Assembly: GCA_928212115.1 (NCBI GenBank)
Contig: CAKMRJ010003334.1
Location: 636,422-700,421 of the forward strand
Direction of reading: 5' to 3'
DNA length: 64,000 bases
Origin: Lactuca virosa
Lineage: Eukaryota > Streptophyta > Magnoliopsida > Asterales > Asteraceae
The notes under the pieces are model-generated. The model was not told where the DNA came from. It did no database searches and saw nothing but the letters and a program-made list of their open reading frames with translations. Both the position numbers and the translations under genes were made by a program. Below, in pieces: positions 43,228-54,139 of the stretch (position 1 is its first letter; each line of letters starts with the position of its first letter).

Positions 43228-44769
43228 TTGATTGGTTTCAATTGTATGTGATGCTTAACTGTTTTGTTTGCTGAAAAAAAACGTTTTCTTGCCTCTGCCC
43301 GACTCAACTCGGCGAGTCAGTATCTGGACTCGGCGAGTTGGCCCTACTCGGCGAGTTCAGAGCTGACTCGGCGAGTTTGTACGTCAGGCAGAGGATATTT
43401 CGAGATTTTGTTGCTATTTTAACTTGGATTTGATGCCTAAATCGTTTTTTGAAGTTAAAATCCGAATTTTATCTTAATTAAATGATTATCCTTGCCAAAA
43501 CAATAGATAATTTCAAATATTTTGAATATTAGTTGTTTATTTGATAAATATGGATTATTTGGTAATTATCTAATGACTAAAATTAGATTAGGTCAAATAT
43601 AGATAATCACTAAATTAATTATTTGATTTATATTATTTGTTATTTGATCCATAGTAAGTTTGAATAGTTTCAAATTACTCCCTTTAGGTTTTATAGTTTA
43701 AATTTGAACTTAAAAGTTTTGTTTTTGAAATTTAAATAGTTAAACCCTAATGTTTTGAAATGTTTCAAAACTTGCCCTCAAGTTTTGGAATTTAAAATTT
43801 TGATTAATAGTTTAATTATGTAATATTTAAATTCTAAAACTCTAGTATTTTGAAAAGTTCAAATTACACCCTCATGGTTTTGTTAAGTTAATTAAAAGTT
43901 TAATTAAAAGAGAAAGTTAATAAAATCACCTAGTATTTTAAAAGGGTAAAATACATCCTATACTATATATATGTAACATTAAAAGTCTAATATTATATAT
44001 GAGTAAAGAGTCAGTCTTACCGTTAGTAGGCCTCATTCACGAAGCTGGTCTACAAGGGGTGTTTAAGGAAATTGCCTATAAAATGGCGATTGAATGGGTA
44101 TCCACTCTTACCCACCGCACTCTTGACTAGTGGAGGGTCGTTAGCCGAACGGGTAGGATAGGACGAAACCTTCCATTATAAGTATAATGAAGTACAAAGT
44201 AACTAAATGTTTTTATAAATTCCCAAATCATAGTTACTTTAGGAAAATATGTGGAATTGTATGCTAATCCATGGAATTACACTTTGTACTTTTGTCGAAA
44301 CGTTAGTGGAGTGTGTGTGGTTAACCGGCACACTAATTTGGGTTTGGCATTGGTGGCGAAGGGTGATTCGATGTCTGTCACAGATCAATGGAGCGTGTGT
44401 GGTTAACCGGCACATTGATTAGGTGAGCATGACATTGAGTGCACCAAGTACATTCGCATGGTTATTCACACCTTATTTGTGATCCTCGGCATCCCAGTCA
44501 CAAATAGAAGGGCATAATCGAGATAAAACATGCCATTGAAAAGTTCAATGAATCTCAAAAGATCTAGGAGTTTCAATTCATTTAAAACTTAAATTCTTTT
44601 TTCGCTTTTCATGGTGGAAATTGGTAAATCGTCATTTACCTACCTTCAAATATTCTGCAACTAGATTACGACATCCCTCTTCTAGGTTGTAGAATGTTGT
44701 GTTGGATCCTAGCCTTGATGTTTCATTTGGGTGTTACATCAAGGATTCTTATCAACTAAATTGAATATT
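43228..44769 (+). other. copia-3 leader
   Basis: About 1.5 kb without a long frame. It has a palindrome cluster at 43307-43376, an AT-rich middle (43440-43990), then text shared with the old leader at 12700-13000 and with the first 315 bases of the window. Paired phrases GTGTGTGGTTAACCGGCACA recur at about 44316 and 44397. Confidence 0.7.
43307..43376 (+). repeat. four ACTCGGCGAGT palindromes in copia-3 leader
   Basis: Exact copies at 43307-43317, 43328-43338, 43346-43356 and 43366-43376, spaced 21, 18 and 20 bp. Each is ACTCG and CGAGT around one G, so each can form a tiny hairpin or a protein half-site pair. They start 80 bases after the primer site. Confidence 0.93.
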
Positions 44770-45434
44770 CTCCCGTTTTGTATGGTCTTCCCAAGTCCCT
44801 TGGAACAAGCTTTCCAAATGAAAATGACGTTCCTCGATACGATCAAGGAAATGAGAGTCATGCTTCACTTCCTCCACCTCCTCCAATTATTCTCCCTAAC
44901 CCACAAGTTCAAAGGCTTGAAAAGTTCAAGCTCACTCAAGCCCTTTTGGCAAGTAAACATGAAGATAGGAAACATGTGTGTGCACACGTCTTAGAGATGA
45001 AGTCACACATTGATAGGTTAAGAATGATGGGTGTCGATATCTCAGAAATGTTGGCTGTTGACTGGGTTCTTCAGTCACTTCCTGAATCATATAGTAAGTT
45101 CGTTAGAGAGTACTATATGATGGACCATGACGTGACCCTCGTTGATTTGACCTATTTGCTTATAGCTGCTGAATCAGAAATGATTTGGCGTGCTAATCGA
45201 GCAAATTTGGCTGGCAAATCAAACTCCCAAACTTCAATGGACATTGATAATAGTGACATTGGAAATCCAGAAAAGGTAAATTCTGAGATAGTTCCTTGTG
45301 CCATTCCAAAAGAGTCCATCTGCTTCTACTGCCAAGAGAAGGGGCATTGGAGACGAAGCTGTCCTGTTTACCTGAGAGATCTAAGAGATGGGAGAGTCAA
45401 GACGTATGGCTCTACTTCAGGTAAAATCCAATAA
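44770..45434 (+). pseudogene. gag: copia-3 gag, start codon deleted
   Basis: The gag frame is open for 218 codons (LYGLPKSLGTSFP to SGKIQ) with the helical core EMKSHIDRLRMMGVDISEML and the knuckle CFYCQEKGHWRRSC near 45325-45366. Compared with copia-1, 18 bases including the ATG are missing after CCCGTTTTGT. The only ATG at the joint (44782) opens another frame. The next in-frame Met is about 70 residues in, inside the core. Normal Gag could be made only by splicing or a non-ATG start. Confidence 0.78.
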
Positions 45435-45995
45435 CTAACTCTATAAGTTCCTATTCTTTGATTTTCAATACATGATGTGATAAGATTACATTTTGATGTT
45501 TTGTAGGATCGAAGAAAAGAGAAGAAGCTTAAGGGAAGAAGTAAGCTGAATCTGATCGTGAAGAAATGGATTTCGATCGCATTGCTTGAAGATCGGATTT
45601 TTGAGCTACTACTTTAGAGTTAGAATAGATTGCTTAGAAATTGAAATAGCATAGTTTTCATTTGAATTGCATTGTAAGGACAAGTTTTTCCGCAATAAAA
45701 TGAATTTTGATTTCGTCCTATTTATTTATCATTGCAATGGCATATGTGAAAATGGATGTTTATGTATTTCTAATTTTAGCAATGTTGAATTGGATGTGAT
45801 TCTTGATTATGTTATTTGTGAAATGTCGAGGATTTTCCAAATAAAGGAAGATTCTCATCGCCCAAGTTTCAGTTGGACAGAAACTTGAAATCATGGAACT
45901 TGGTTGCGTGATGAATGAGAAACTTCATATTTGGAAATTAGACTAATTCTTTGACAAAGTGTCAAGAGAAGGACTAGGAGATCGAGTACACTAGG

Positions 45996-46226
45996 TTGTG
46001 CGTTGATCAAGTCCACCACAAGAGTGATAAAGATATTCGTCATGATTTACTAAAGTTTATTAAATATGGTTATACTTATAAGATTAAGTATAATTCTGAG
46101 TTGATTGAAAGAGTTTCAATCAATAGCAGAACGAATAAGAAGAATCGAGTCGGCAGAAAGATAAAAGTTTCTCCATTCCAAGAAGAAGGGAGAGTACCTT
46201 TTATTGTGTTTTATGATAAGTCTTAA
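45996..46226 (+). pseudogene. copia-3 integrase remnant
   Basis: Reads VHHKSDKDIRHDLLKFIKYG and on through YTYKIKYNSELIERVS to GRKIKVSPFQEEGRVPF. The pattern fits the core of Copia integrase but lacks catalytic residues. Equivalent to 1502-1732 in copia-1. A zinc-site-like phrase MNEKLHIWKLD lies just upstream (about 45913-45945). Confidence 0.5.
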
Positions 46227-49204
46227 TGATTAAGAACCATATCTCAATAGATCCTCTAAGTGAGTCTTAGTGCAATTGCATGTCTAAGAAGAGGAATCGA
46301 GAATTGTAGAAATGGTTAAATCAAGAAGTCAATCATACTTCGTTCCAATATCAAGTCTTAGAGTCAAGATTCTGACATGAGTGACAAGTCTTAAGTAGGT
46401 TTATAACACTCGACAAATGTGGAATTTGGAAAAGTTTTCTTATTCTTGCACATTTGAAATTGGTAAGTTGTGATGTCTTGGATAAGACAAAGACCAACCA
46501 GGACTAATTGTGTGAAGTGTTAAACTTGACAAAAGGCTACACTAACTCTTGAATATTTGTTTGTCAAGAAATGTTTCTTGACAAGAGAATCTTATATGTC
46601 AAGGAGTCAGTGGGAGTCTTAATGGTCTTGAAAAGTTTCAAGAACAAATCAAGAGTAAACCTAGTTGATCATCACTAGCACACGACTTGAGGTCTAAAGC
46701 CTATCGTGGATGACATACTCTTTTTCTGTGCCATTCCAATTGAGTTAATTATGCATGTGAGTTCTTTGAGTTCTCATTTGAATGCATAAATACAAAGCAC
46801 CTTGATCAATGGAAAGTACATTGATACAAAAGGGTGAGTTGCTTGGAAGACATGGTGGGCATTCATGTTACCATGAGGCAAGAAATCAAGATTGAACAAG
46901 TTCAGTCCATATGGTTCTAGATTTGCCGCAAACTTTTGTTTTGACAAATTCACATGGATAGGAACACACACATCATAAAATCTAAGTGTCATAAGGTTTT
47001 CCTCCTTCATGAAAATGATTGTGAGGAAATGCTTTCACCAAGAGAGATTTTAAGAAGATAGCAATTGAGAAAATTGTATTCTCAAATTCGATTATGATTA
47101 TGGCATCCCTTTTCATAGTTCGAATTGTGAGATTTGGCAATTGATCTGAACATTTGGGACTTAGTAACATAAATTCTGAATTGTTTAGACACACATGTGA
47201 GATATCTAAGGCAAAGGTGTATGAGCTTAAAAAGATTAGATAAAGGCTTATCAAAGCATTAGGTATTAGAAATATGAACTTAAGGAATTCAATAAGCATT
47301 GTTTTCTAGAAGTTCAATTGTTTTCTGAATACATGTCAAAGCTAGTGGGAGCATAAGTGTTATGCTGGTAAGAAAATAATCATCATGTTAGTAGGAGCAT
47401 GATTATTATGGTAAGTATTGCAAGTTAGAAATATTAATTATAGAAAACAAAGATTCACTTTGCAAAGTTGCAAGGGTTGAAAAGTTGTTTTGCTATAATT
47501 AAGGGAGAGAATATTATACTTCGTTTCAAAATTCTAAAGCTTAGATCGAGAAATGTTAATAAATTTAGTCAAGGATACATAGTGCATTCTCAAAATTCGA
47601 TTATGATTACGGCATCCCTCTTCATAGTTCGAATTGCGGGAACATGGCACATAAAATATTATGGCAGAAGGCTGATAAAGTATCACGTCTTTATATGAGA
47701 CATTATGTATCGTGTCCAATACGCTTCGGGTATAGGATCGATTGCATATGCTATAATATTTGACCATTCTAAAATTTTCCAAATGCCTAGGGCATTAAGA
47801 GGGAAAAGGGACTAGAACTGGTTCTGACTAAAATAATTAAACAACTATCAAAGGACGATCTGAGGTTCACTGAGGATTTGTCGCTTGTGAGTAGTTGGAA
47901 GTATAGTACTGGATGGACTATATTGACATTATTATGAATAGATAAGATTCTATGAAGAATGAGGTGTCATATGGCAAATATGGAAATGTTTCCATTAATG
48001 GGAGTTGGATATTAAGAGATATGTCTAGATTAGAAACTTTTATGCAAAAAGGATGTTCAAAGGAATGTACTTTGAGTGAGAGACATCACATCTATATAAT
48101 TGTTTTGTAACAATTTCAGATAGAGTACTTTGTGATTTCATTGGCCAAGTCTTGATGTCTTTTGTGCTATGACTTTACGAAAAGATCGTTGCATAAAATG
48201 TTAGAATCTGACATATTGGGGATGGTGAAATGAGTTTCATTGGAAAAGTTTTCCAAGTGATCTATTTCATAAAGTATGGACCATAGGAAACCAAAGTGTG
48301 CATGCTTGGAGCATGGGACAATTGTGGTTATAATTCGAGTAATAAGTTGATTTTCCGAAACAGTAAGCAATGAATAATGAGTAATCAATATGGTCTTTAA
48401 ATAAAAGTGTTTTTATTTACGCTCAAAAGTTTTGGGGCCATATAGGATTAATATTATTATTGCGTTTCATTTTGCATGTTTTGACTTCCAGAATAACTAG
48501 GTTATTCGAACCTCCACAGTCAGTCATACGTTGGAAGTAAGTATGAAGGAAGACTGTCATGAATCTGTCTGTAGATTGTCTAAAGTGTTTAGATATAGCA
48601 CAAGTTTGCTGCAGAGTTCATGAGTGCTTTGATAAGATTAAAGTATTGGATTAAACCCACGCTCACTTGAATCACTTCATGGTTTTATCACGAGTGATTG
48701 GTGAGACGATAATATTGTATATTCTTGAAACCAAGACGTGTGAGTTGTTACTTGCTGATCAGTTGCACATTGATGATAAGTAAGCGCACCAGTAACTTGG
48801 TGTTATAAAACTTATTGTTGTGTGTGATTCGATTAGTAGGTGCAAGCAAACATTTGAGTCAAAGTTTATCCATTCCTTTTACCCAAAGTGGGATAAAAGC
48901 GATATTTGTGGGCCCCTCGATGATTTAGTGATGACAAAGGAAAGTGCTCGGCCGGGCCAGGACTGATTTGATTTGTTCAATTAGTCAGTTGTCATAAATC
49001 GGAAATCGGGAAACGACACGTAGACTGAGAGAATGATTTCAAACCATGTCTCATGTCTATACGATATCTTGTAGAATGGAGGAATATATAATCCCTTATC
49101 TAAAGGACACGCGTATCTGATAAGATCAGAGTTGACAGCGTCTTTGAAAGCTACGATTGCTGATCAAGTTCTGAAGTCATACGCAGAATAGTTATTAGAC
49201 TTAT
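46227..49204 (+). other. copia-3 long non-coding interior
   Basis: Collinear with copia-1 1733-4800, including the internal direct repeat (47080-47129 and 47588-47637). No frame above about 105 codons on either strand, and none with a recognisable domain. Relative to copia-1 about 35 bases are missing near 48215. Confidence 0.75.
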
Positions 49205-49205
49205 C

Positions 49206-49217
49206 CAAGTGGGAGAC
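49206..49217 (+). promoter_or_regulatory. copia-3 polypurine tract
   Basis: CAAGTGGGAGAC immediately before the 3' LTR; identical to the tract of copia-1. Confidence 0.8.
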
Positions 49218-50018
49218 TGTTGGATTAGTGTCTAAGTCCATAACTATTTTGGTATGTACTTGACCCGATTATGAGCATGGTCCTTTTGGGTTGCCTTCAC
49301 CATAGCAATATGTAGGATGAATTAAGGAGAATTATGATTTATTAATATATTATAAGAATAATATATTATAAGAATAATATATTAAAGGAGAAATCATATT
49401 GTTTAATTAATATTAGTCGAGAATTAATTATGAATTAATTTTGTGACTAAAAGAAATTAATTAAACTTAAGGGACTGGAATTGTAATCATAAGATAATTG
49501 CAAGAATGGGCTAATGGACTCCATTGAGTGGAGTGGACAAAATTTATGGGGAAGCCCATAAGATTTCGTCCATGACTCTAAAGGAAGGGATCCATGGGCT
49601 GCTTAGGGTCTAAGCAGTCAAATTAGGGTTTCCTAGTTGTAAACCCTAATAGCCTACACCTATATAAAGAGCCCTTTATGCCCAAAAACGTGGAGAACTC
49701 TTAGATTAGGGGTTTCTGGACGTTTTGGCTGCCTCCTCTCTCCTCCCTCTTCATCCAAGTTGCTTAGTGGTGTTTGTGACTCCATTAGAGGTGCAACACT
49801 TGAGGCACTAAGCTTTCTGAAGCAAATCAAAGCAAGGATTGATTGTTATTGCTATATAACAATCAAAGGTAATTACTAAACCCTTTATTTCAGTTCTTAT
49901 TTGATAGATCTAGGGTTTGTAAGTCTTGGATTCAAAGCATGTACAATAGAGAAACCTAGATCCAAGCATTAGGGTTTGTATGACACATAGGATTGTTTCT
50001 TATGCATAAAACCCATCA
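49218..50018 (+). repeat. copia-3 3' LTR (801 bp)
   Basis: Same length as the 5' LTR and identical except at 49679 and 49944. Ends CCCATCA, followed by the target duplication. Confidence 0.96.
49661..49668 (+). promoter_or_regulatory. TATA box, copia-3 3' LTR
   Basis: TATATAAA, same context as in the 5' LTR. Transcription from here would read outward into the - strand integrase of B. Confidence 0.6.
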
Positions 50019-50023
50019 CTTTT
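50019..50023. repeat. target-site duplication CTTTT, right copy
   Basis: Partner of 42408-42412. Followed by GATACTCCACTTTCACC, the continuation of the B integrase on the - strand. Confidence 0.95.
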
Positions 50024-50480
50024 GATACTCCACTTTCACCTTGGCGCAAGTGAAACACTTGCCCACGTAAGTGGCGATCTTTGCCTTCATATTTGGCCAC
50101 CAATAATGTTGCTTAATGTCCAGATACATCTTATCCGAAACTGGATGGACGGAATATCGCATTTTATGGGCCTCGTTCATGATTATTTCTCTAAATTCCC
50201 CAAGTTTAGGGACCCAAATTCTATTCATGAAGTAGTAAGTTCCATCCTCCCTGGCTTCAAAGTTCTTATCTATCCCACGCAGTGTTTCGTCTGTGGTGTT
50301 CTCCGGCTACAATGCATCTGATTGGGCTTCCTTGATCTGCGAGGTTAGGTGGGAGTGGATGGTTATTGGTTAGGTTTTCACCCGGCGACCTGAGTATTCT
50401 TTTCTGCTCAGGGCATCGGCTACCACATTAGCCTTGCCTGGGTGGTATTTAATCTCGCATTTAGCAGCTCAACCCACATT
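50024..50480 (-). pseudogene. B left arm: integrase zinc-binding N-terminus and RNase H link
   Basis: On the - strand reads MNRIWVPKLGEFREIIMNEA, then His residues in HKMRYSVHPVSDKMY, HYWWPNMKAKIATYV and the Cys pair in CFTCAKVKVEY, an HHCC zinc site. The text upstream (50300-50480) matches the right arm 52500-52660 with several stops. Confidence 0.83.
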
Positions 50481-50773
50481 CGCTACCTCATGTTTAGCTC
50501 CTTTTGGTTTAGAATGTGCTGGAGGCTTTTGTAATCAGTGAAGACGGTGCACTTTTTACCGTAGAGGTAGTGCCTCCAAATCTTTAGGGCGAAGACCACA
50601 GCTCCCAGCTCGAGATCATGGGTGGTGTAATTTACTTCATGCGTCTTCAATTGCTTGGATGCGTAAGCTATCACCTTTCCACGATGCATGAGGACACAGC
50701 CTAACCCTTGATTCGAAGCATCGCAGTAGACTACGAAATCTTCGATTCCCTCCGGTAAGTATAGCAAATGCAC
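50481..50773 (-). pseudogene. B left arm: RNase H
   Basis: Reads DFVVYCDASNQGLGCVLMHRG, EVNYTTHDLELGAVVFALKI and CTVFTDYKSLQHIL, keeping the Asp, Glu and Asp of the active site. It would have degraded the RNA strand during reverse transcription. A frameshift near 50775 separates it from RT. Confidence 0.87.
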
Positions 50774-51481
50774 TACAGAGGGCTCGTTTCAAGGTTTGGA
50801 AGGCGGCTTCTTGTTTTTCTGTCTACTTGAAAGATACGCTTTTTTGTGTCAAGGCGGTGAGGGGTTTGGCTATCTTGGAAAAATTATGGATAAACCTTCG
50901 GTAGTAGCCTGCGAGACCCAATAATTGTCGGATTTCTGTTGGTGTTTTCGGGATCGCCCAACCTTCAATGGTCTTTATCTTGGAAGGATCTACGTGAATC
51001 CCCTCCTCGCTGACTACGTGACCCAAAAAGTTTATACTGCGGATCCAGAACTCGCATTTGGAGAGCTTCGCATATAATCTTCAGCTCTTAAGGTTTCCAA
51101 GATTTGACGGAGATGTTGACCATGCTCTTCTTTGTTTCGAGAGTATATAATATTGTCATCGATGAAGACGATCATGAAATTATCAAGGAATGGGCGGCAG
51201 ACTCGATTCATGAGGTCCATAATCGCAGCGGGGGCATTTGTTAGACCGAAGGGCATCACAACAAATTCGTAATGACCGTATCGAGTTCGAAAGGCAATTT
51301 TTGGAATGTCCTCTTCTCGGACTCGCAGTTGATGATAACCGGATCTTAGGTCTATTTTGGAGAAGTAACTAGCTCCTTGAAGCTGGTCAAATAGATCGTC
51401 AATCTGAGGGAGTGGGTATCGGTTTTTGACAGTGAGTTTGTTTAATTCCCTATAATCGATGCACATTCTGAAAGGATCTAG
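50774..51481 (-). pseudogene. B left arm: reverse transcriptase, 5' truncated at the palindrome centre
   Basis: Starts in the conserved RMCIDYRELNKLTVKNRYPLP near 51470, then FSKIDLRSGYHQLRV, FVVMPFGLTNAPA and IVFIDDNIIYSRN: the FIDD box is intact but followed by one extra residue. After a frame change it continues as GHVVSEEGIHVDPSKIKTIE to about 50823. Everything upstream of the RT fingers is missing because the centre of the inverted repeat lies here. Confidence 0.87.
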
Positions 51482-51574
51482 TTAACCGATACCCACTCCC
51501 TCGGATTGACAATCTATTTGACAGTGAGCTTCTTTAACCGATACCCACTCCCTCGGATTGACAATCTATTTGAC
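51482..51574 (+). repeat. palindrome-centre scar: 41-bp direct repeat with an inverted 20-base piece
   Basis: A 41-base stretch starting TTAACCGATACCCACTCC is present at 51482-51522 and again at 51534-51574. The 11 bases between them (AGTGAGCTTCT), with flanking TTGAC and TTTAA, match the opposite strand of the RT sequence as it stands at 51426-51446 (TTGACAGTGAGTTTGTTTAA). So strand identity changes sense, antisense, sense within 90 bases. Confidence 0.85.
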
Positions 51575-52279
51575 CAGCTTCAAGGAGCTAATTACTTCTC
51601 CAAAATAGACCTAAGATCCGGTTATCATCAACTTCGAGTCCGAGAAGAGGACATTCCAAAAATTGCCTTTCGAACTCGATACGGTCATTACGAATTTGTT
51701 GTGATCCCCTTCGGTCTAACAAATGCCCCCGCTGCATTTATGGACCTCATGAATCGAGTCTGTCGCGCATTTCTTGATAATTTTGTGATCGTCTTCATCG
51801 ACAATATTCTTATATACTCTATAAACAAAGAAGAGCATGGTCAACATCTCCGTAAAATCTTGGTAACCTTAAGAGCTGAAAGATTATATGCGAAGTTCTC
51901 CAAATGCGAGTTCTGGATCAGCAGTGTAAACGTTTTGGGTCACGTAGTCAGCGAGGAGGGGATTCACGTAGATCCTTCCAAGATAAAGTCCATTGAAGAT
52001 TGGGCGATCCCGAAAACACCAACAGAAATCCGACAATTATTGGGTCTCGCAGGCTACTACCGAAGGTTTATCCAGAATTTTTCCAAGATAGCCAAACCCC
52101 TCACCGCCTTGACAAAAAAATTCGTATCTTTCAACTGGACAGAAAAACAAGAAGCCGCCATCCAAACCTTGAAACGAGCCCTCTGTAGTGCACCAGTGCT
52201 ATCCTTACCGGAGGGAACCGAAGATTTCATAGTCTACTGCGATGCTTCGAATCAAGGGTTAAGATGTGTCCTCATGTAG
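51534..52279 (+). pseudogene. B right arm: reverse transcriptase to start of RNase H
   Basis: An open stretch of about 250 codons: NRYPLPRIDNLFDQLQG, FSKIDLRSGYHQLRV (catalytic Asp), PFGLTNAPAAF, then VFIDNILIY, where the second Asp of the FIDD box has become Asn, so polymerase activity would be lost. It continues through GHVVSEEGIHVDPSKIK and ETPTEIRQLLGLAGYYRRFI-type text into the RNase H start (FIVYCDASNQGL) and a stop at 52277. Confidence 0.88.
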
Positions 52280-52600
52280 CGTGGAAAGGTGATAGCTTAC
52301 GCATCCAGGCAATTGAAGACGCATGAAGTAAATTACACCACCCATGATTTCGAGCTGGGAGTTGTGGTCTTCGCCCTAAAGATTTGGAGGCACTACCTCT
52401 ACGGTACAAAGTGCACCGTCTTCACTGATCACAAAAGCCTCCAGCACATTCTAAACCAAAAGGAGCTAAACATGAGACATCGAAGGTGGGTTGAGCTGCT
52501 AAATCACTAAGAATGCGATATCAAATACCACCCAGGCAAGGCTAACGTGGTAGCCGATGCCCTCAGAAGAAAAGAATACTCAGGTCGCCAGGTGAAAACC
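52280..52600 (+). pseudogene. B right arm: RNase H
   Basis: Continues GKVIAYASRQLKTHEVNYTT, FELGVVVFALKIWRHYLYG, CTVFTDHKSLQHIL. Stops at 52277-52279, 52508-52510 and about 52600. The active-site Glu and second Asp are kept. Confidence 0.86.
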
Positions 52601-53011
52601 TAATCAATAACCATCCACTCCCACCTAACCTCTCAGATCAAGGAAGCCCAATCAGATGCATTGAAGCTGGAGAACACCACAGACGAAACACTGCGTGGGA
52701 TAGATAAGAACTTTGAAGCCAGGGAGGACGAAACTTACTACTTCATGAATAGAATCTGGGTCCCTAAACTTGGGGAATTCAGAGAAATAATCATGAACGA
52801 GACCCATAAAAAGCAATATTCCATCCATCCAGGTTCGGATAAGATGCATCTGGACATTAAGTAACATTATTGGTGGCCAAATATGAAGGCTGAGATCGCC
52901 ACTTATGTGGGCAAGTGTCTCACTTGCGCCAAGGTGAAAGTGGAGTATCAAAAGCCCTTGGGACTATTACAACAACCGGTAATACCTGAGTGGAAATAGG
53001 AAAGGATTACT
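52601..53011 (+). pseudogene. B right arm: integrase zinc-binding N-terminus
   Basis: Reads NRIWVPKLGEFREIIMNETH and KKQYSIHPGSDKMHLDIK, a stop, then HYWWPNMKAEIATYVG, CLTCAKVKVEYQKPLG. The HHCC zinc site is recognisable. The site that copia-3 hit in the left arm is intact here near 52945-52960. Confidence 0.84.
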
Positions 53012-53698
53012 ATGGACTTCGTAACCAAATTACCTAAGACGGCAAACGGATTGGATGCTATTTGGGTGATTGTCGATAGGTTAACTAAATCCGCTCATTT
53101 CCTACCAGTAAAAGAATCGTACAAGATGGAAAGATTAACCCGAATCTATATCATAGAGTTCCTGAGACTCCATGGAGTGCCAGTATCTAGAATCTCGGAT
53201 CGTGATAGTAGATTTACTTCACGGTTTTGGCAGTCACTCCATAAGGCTTTGGGAACGCAACTAGACATGAGCATTGCCTACCATCCTCAAACCGATGGCC
53301 AGAGCGAGCGGACCATCCAAACACTCAAGGACATGTTCCGAGCCTGTGTGATCGATTTCGGAAAGTCATGGGATACCCACTTGCCTTTGATTGAGTTCTC
53401 GTACAACAACAACTATCACACGAGCATAAGGGTCACTCCTTTTGAGGCCTTATATGGTCGCAAATGCAGATCGCCTCTCTGCTGGGCTGAGGTGGGTGAC
53501 ACCCAGCTGCCAAAAGGGCAATCACCGGACAGCACCCTTACAGGGCCGGAAATCATTCGAGAAAGTACAGAGAAGTTAATCCAAATCAAACCCCAATTCC
53601 AAGCGTCGCGTGACCGACAAAAGAGTTACGCTGACAAACGACGAAAACCTCTGGAATTGCAAATCGGAGATCGAGTGCTATTAAAGGTCTCTCCCTAG
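53012..53698 (+). pseudogene. B right arm: integrase catalytic core
   Basis: A 228-codon open stretch: MDFVTKLPKTANGLDAIWVI, VDRLTKSAHFLPVKE (Asp), ISDRDSRFTSRFW (Asp), YHPQTDGQSERTIQTL (Glu). It continues to RRKPLELQIGDRVLLKVSP and a stop where Trp-Lys is expected. This is the best preserved enzyme domain of B, and the catalytic triad is complete. Confidence 0.9.
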
Positions 53699-53703
53699 AA
53701 AAT

Positions 53704-54087
53704 ATGTTTCGTTTTGGTAAACGAGGAAAACTAAACCCACGATACATCGGGCCGTTCGAGATTCTTGCCCGAATTGGTCCCGTGGCTTATAAGCTGCAGC
53801 TACCTTCGGAGCTCAGCAACGTACACCCCGTGTTCCACGTCTCGAATTTCAAGAAGTTCTTATCAGATGAAACCCTTGTGATACCTCTAGAAGAGATTGA
53901 AATAAACGAGAATCTTCTGTTCGTCGAAGAACCGGTTGAGATAATGGATAGGGAAGTGAAGCGTACGAAACAGAGTCGCATTCCGATTGTGAAGGTTCGA
54001 TGGAACGCTAAGCATGGACCAGAATTCACTTGGGAACGTGAAGACCAGATGAAGCAGAAGTACCCTCACTTATTCTCTCATTCATGA
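53704..54087 (+). pseudogene. B right arm: integrase C-terminus with chromodomain-like tail
   Basis: 127 codons open: FGKRGKLNPRYIGPFEILAR and YKLQLPSELSNVHPVFHVSN (GPY/F module), then VEEPVEIMDREVKRTKQSRI, VRWNAKHGPEFTWEREDQM, YPHLFSHS. The tail resembles a degenerate chromodomain, which in some Gypsy elements targets insertion to chromatin. The frame is the same as the core, one stop apart. Confidence 0.87.
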
Positions 54088-54139
54088 TCCTACCTTTCAA
54101 AAGAATTTCGGGACGCAATTCCCTCTAACGGGGGAATGA

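Larger units (their letters stand above)
42413..50018 (+). mobile_element. copia-3: complete, recent, gag-only Copia insertion in element B
   Basis: 5' LTR, primer site, leader with a palindrome cluster, gag, integrase remnant, non-coding interior, purine tract and 3' LTR are all present; total 7606 bp, flanked by CTTTT. The two 801-bp LTRs differ at two positions that I could find. Despite its youth the element has no RT, RNase H or protease, so its copying needed enzymes from a relative. Same family as copia-1. Confidence 0.95.

Noticed and set aside
51506..52279. Complete RT gene with its own start near 51506
   Set aside because: The first codons come from the duplicated scar sequence at the palindrome centre; no ATG or RT N-terminus exists there.
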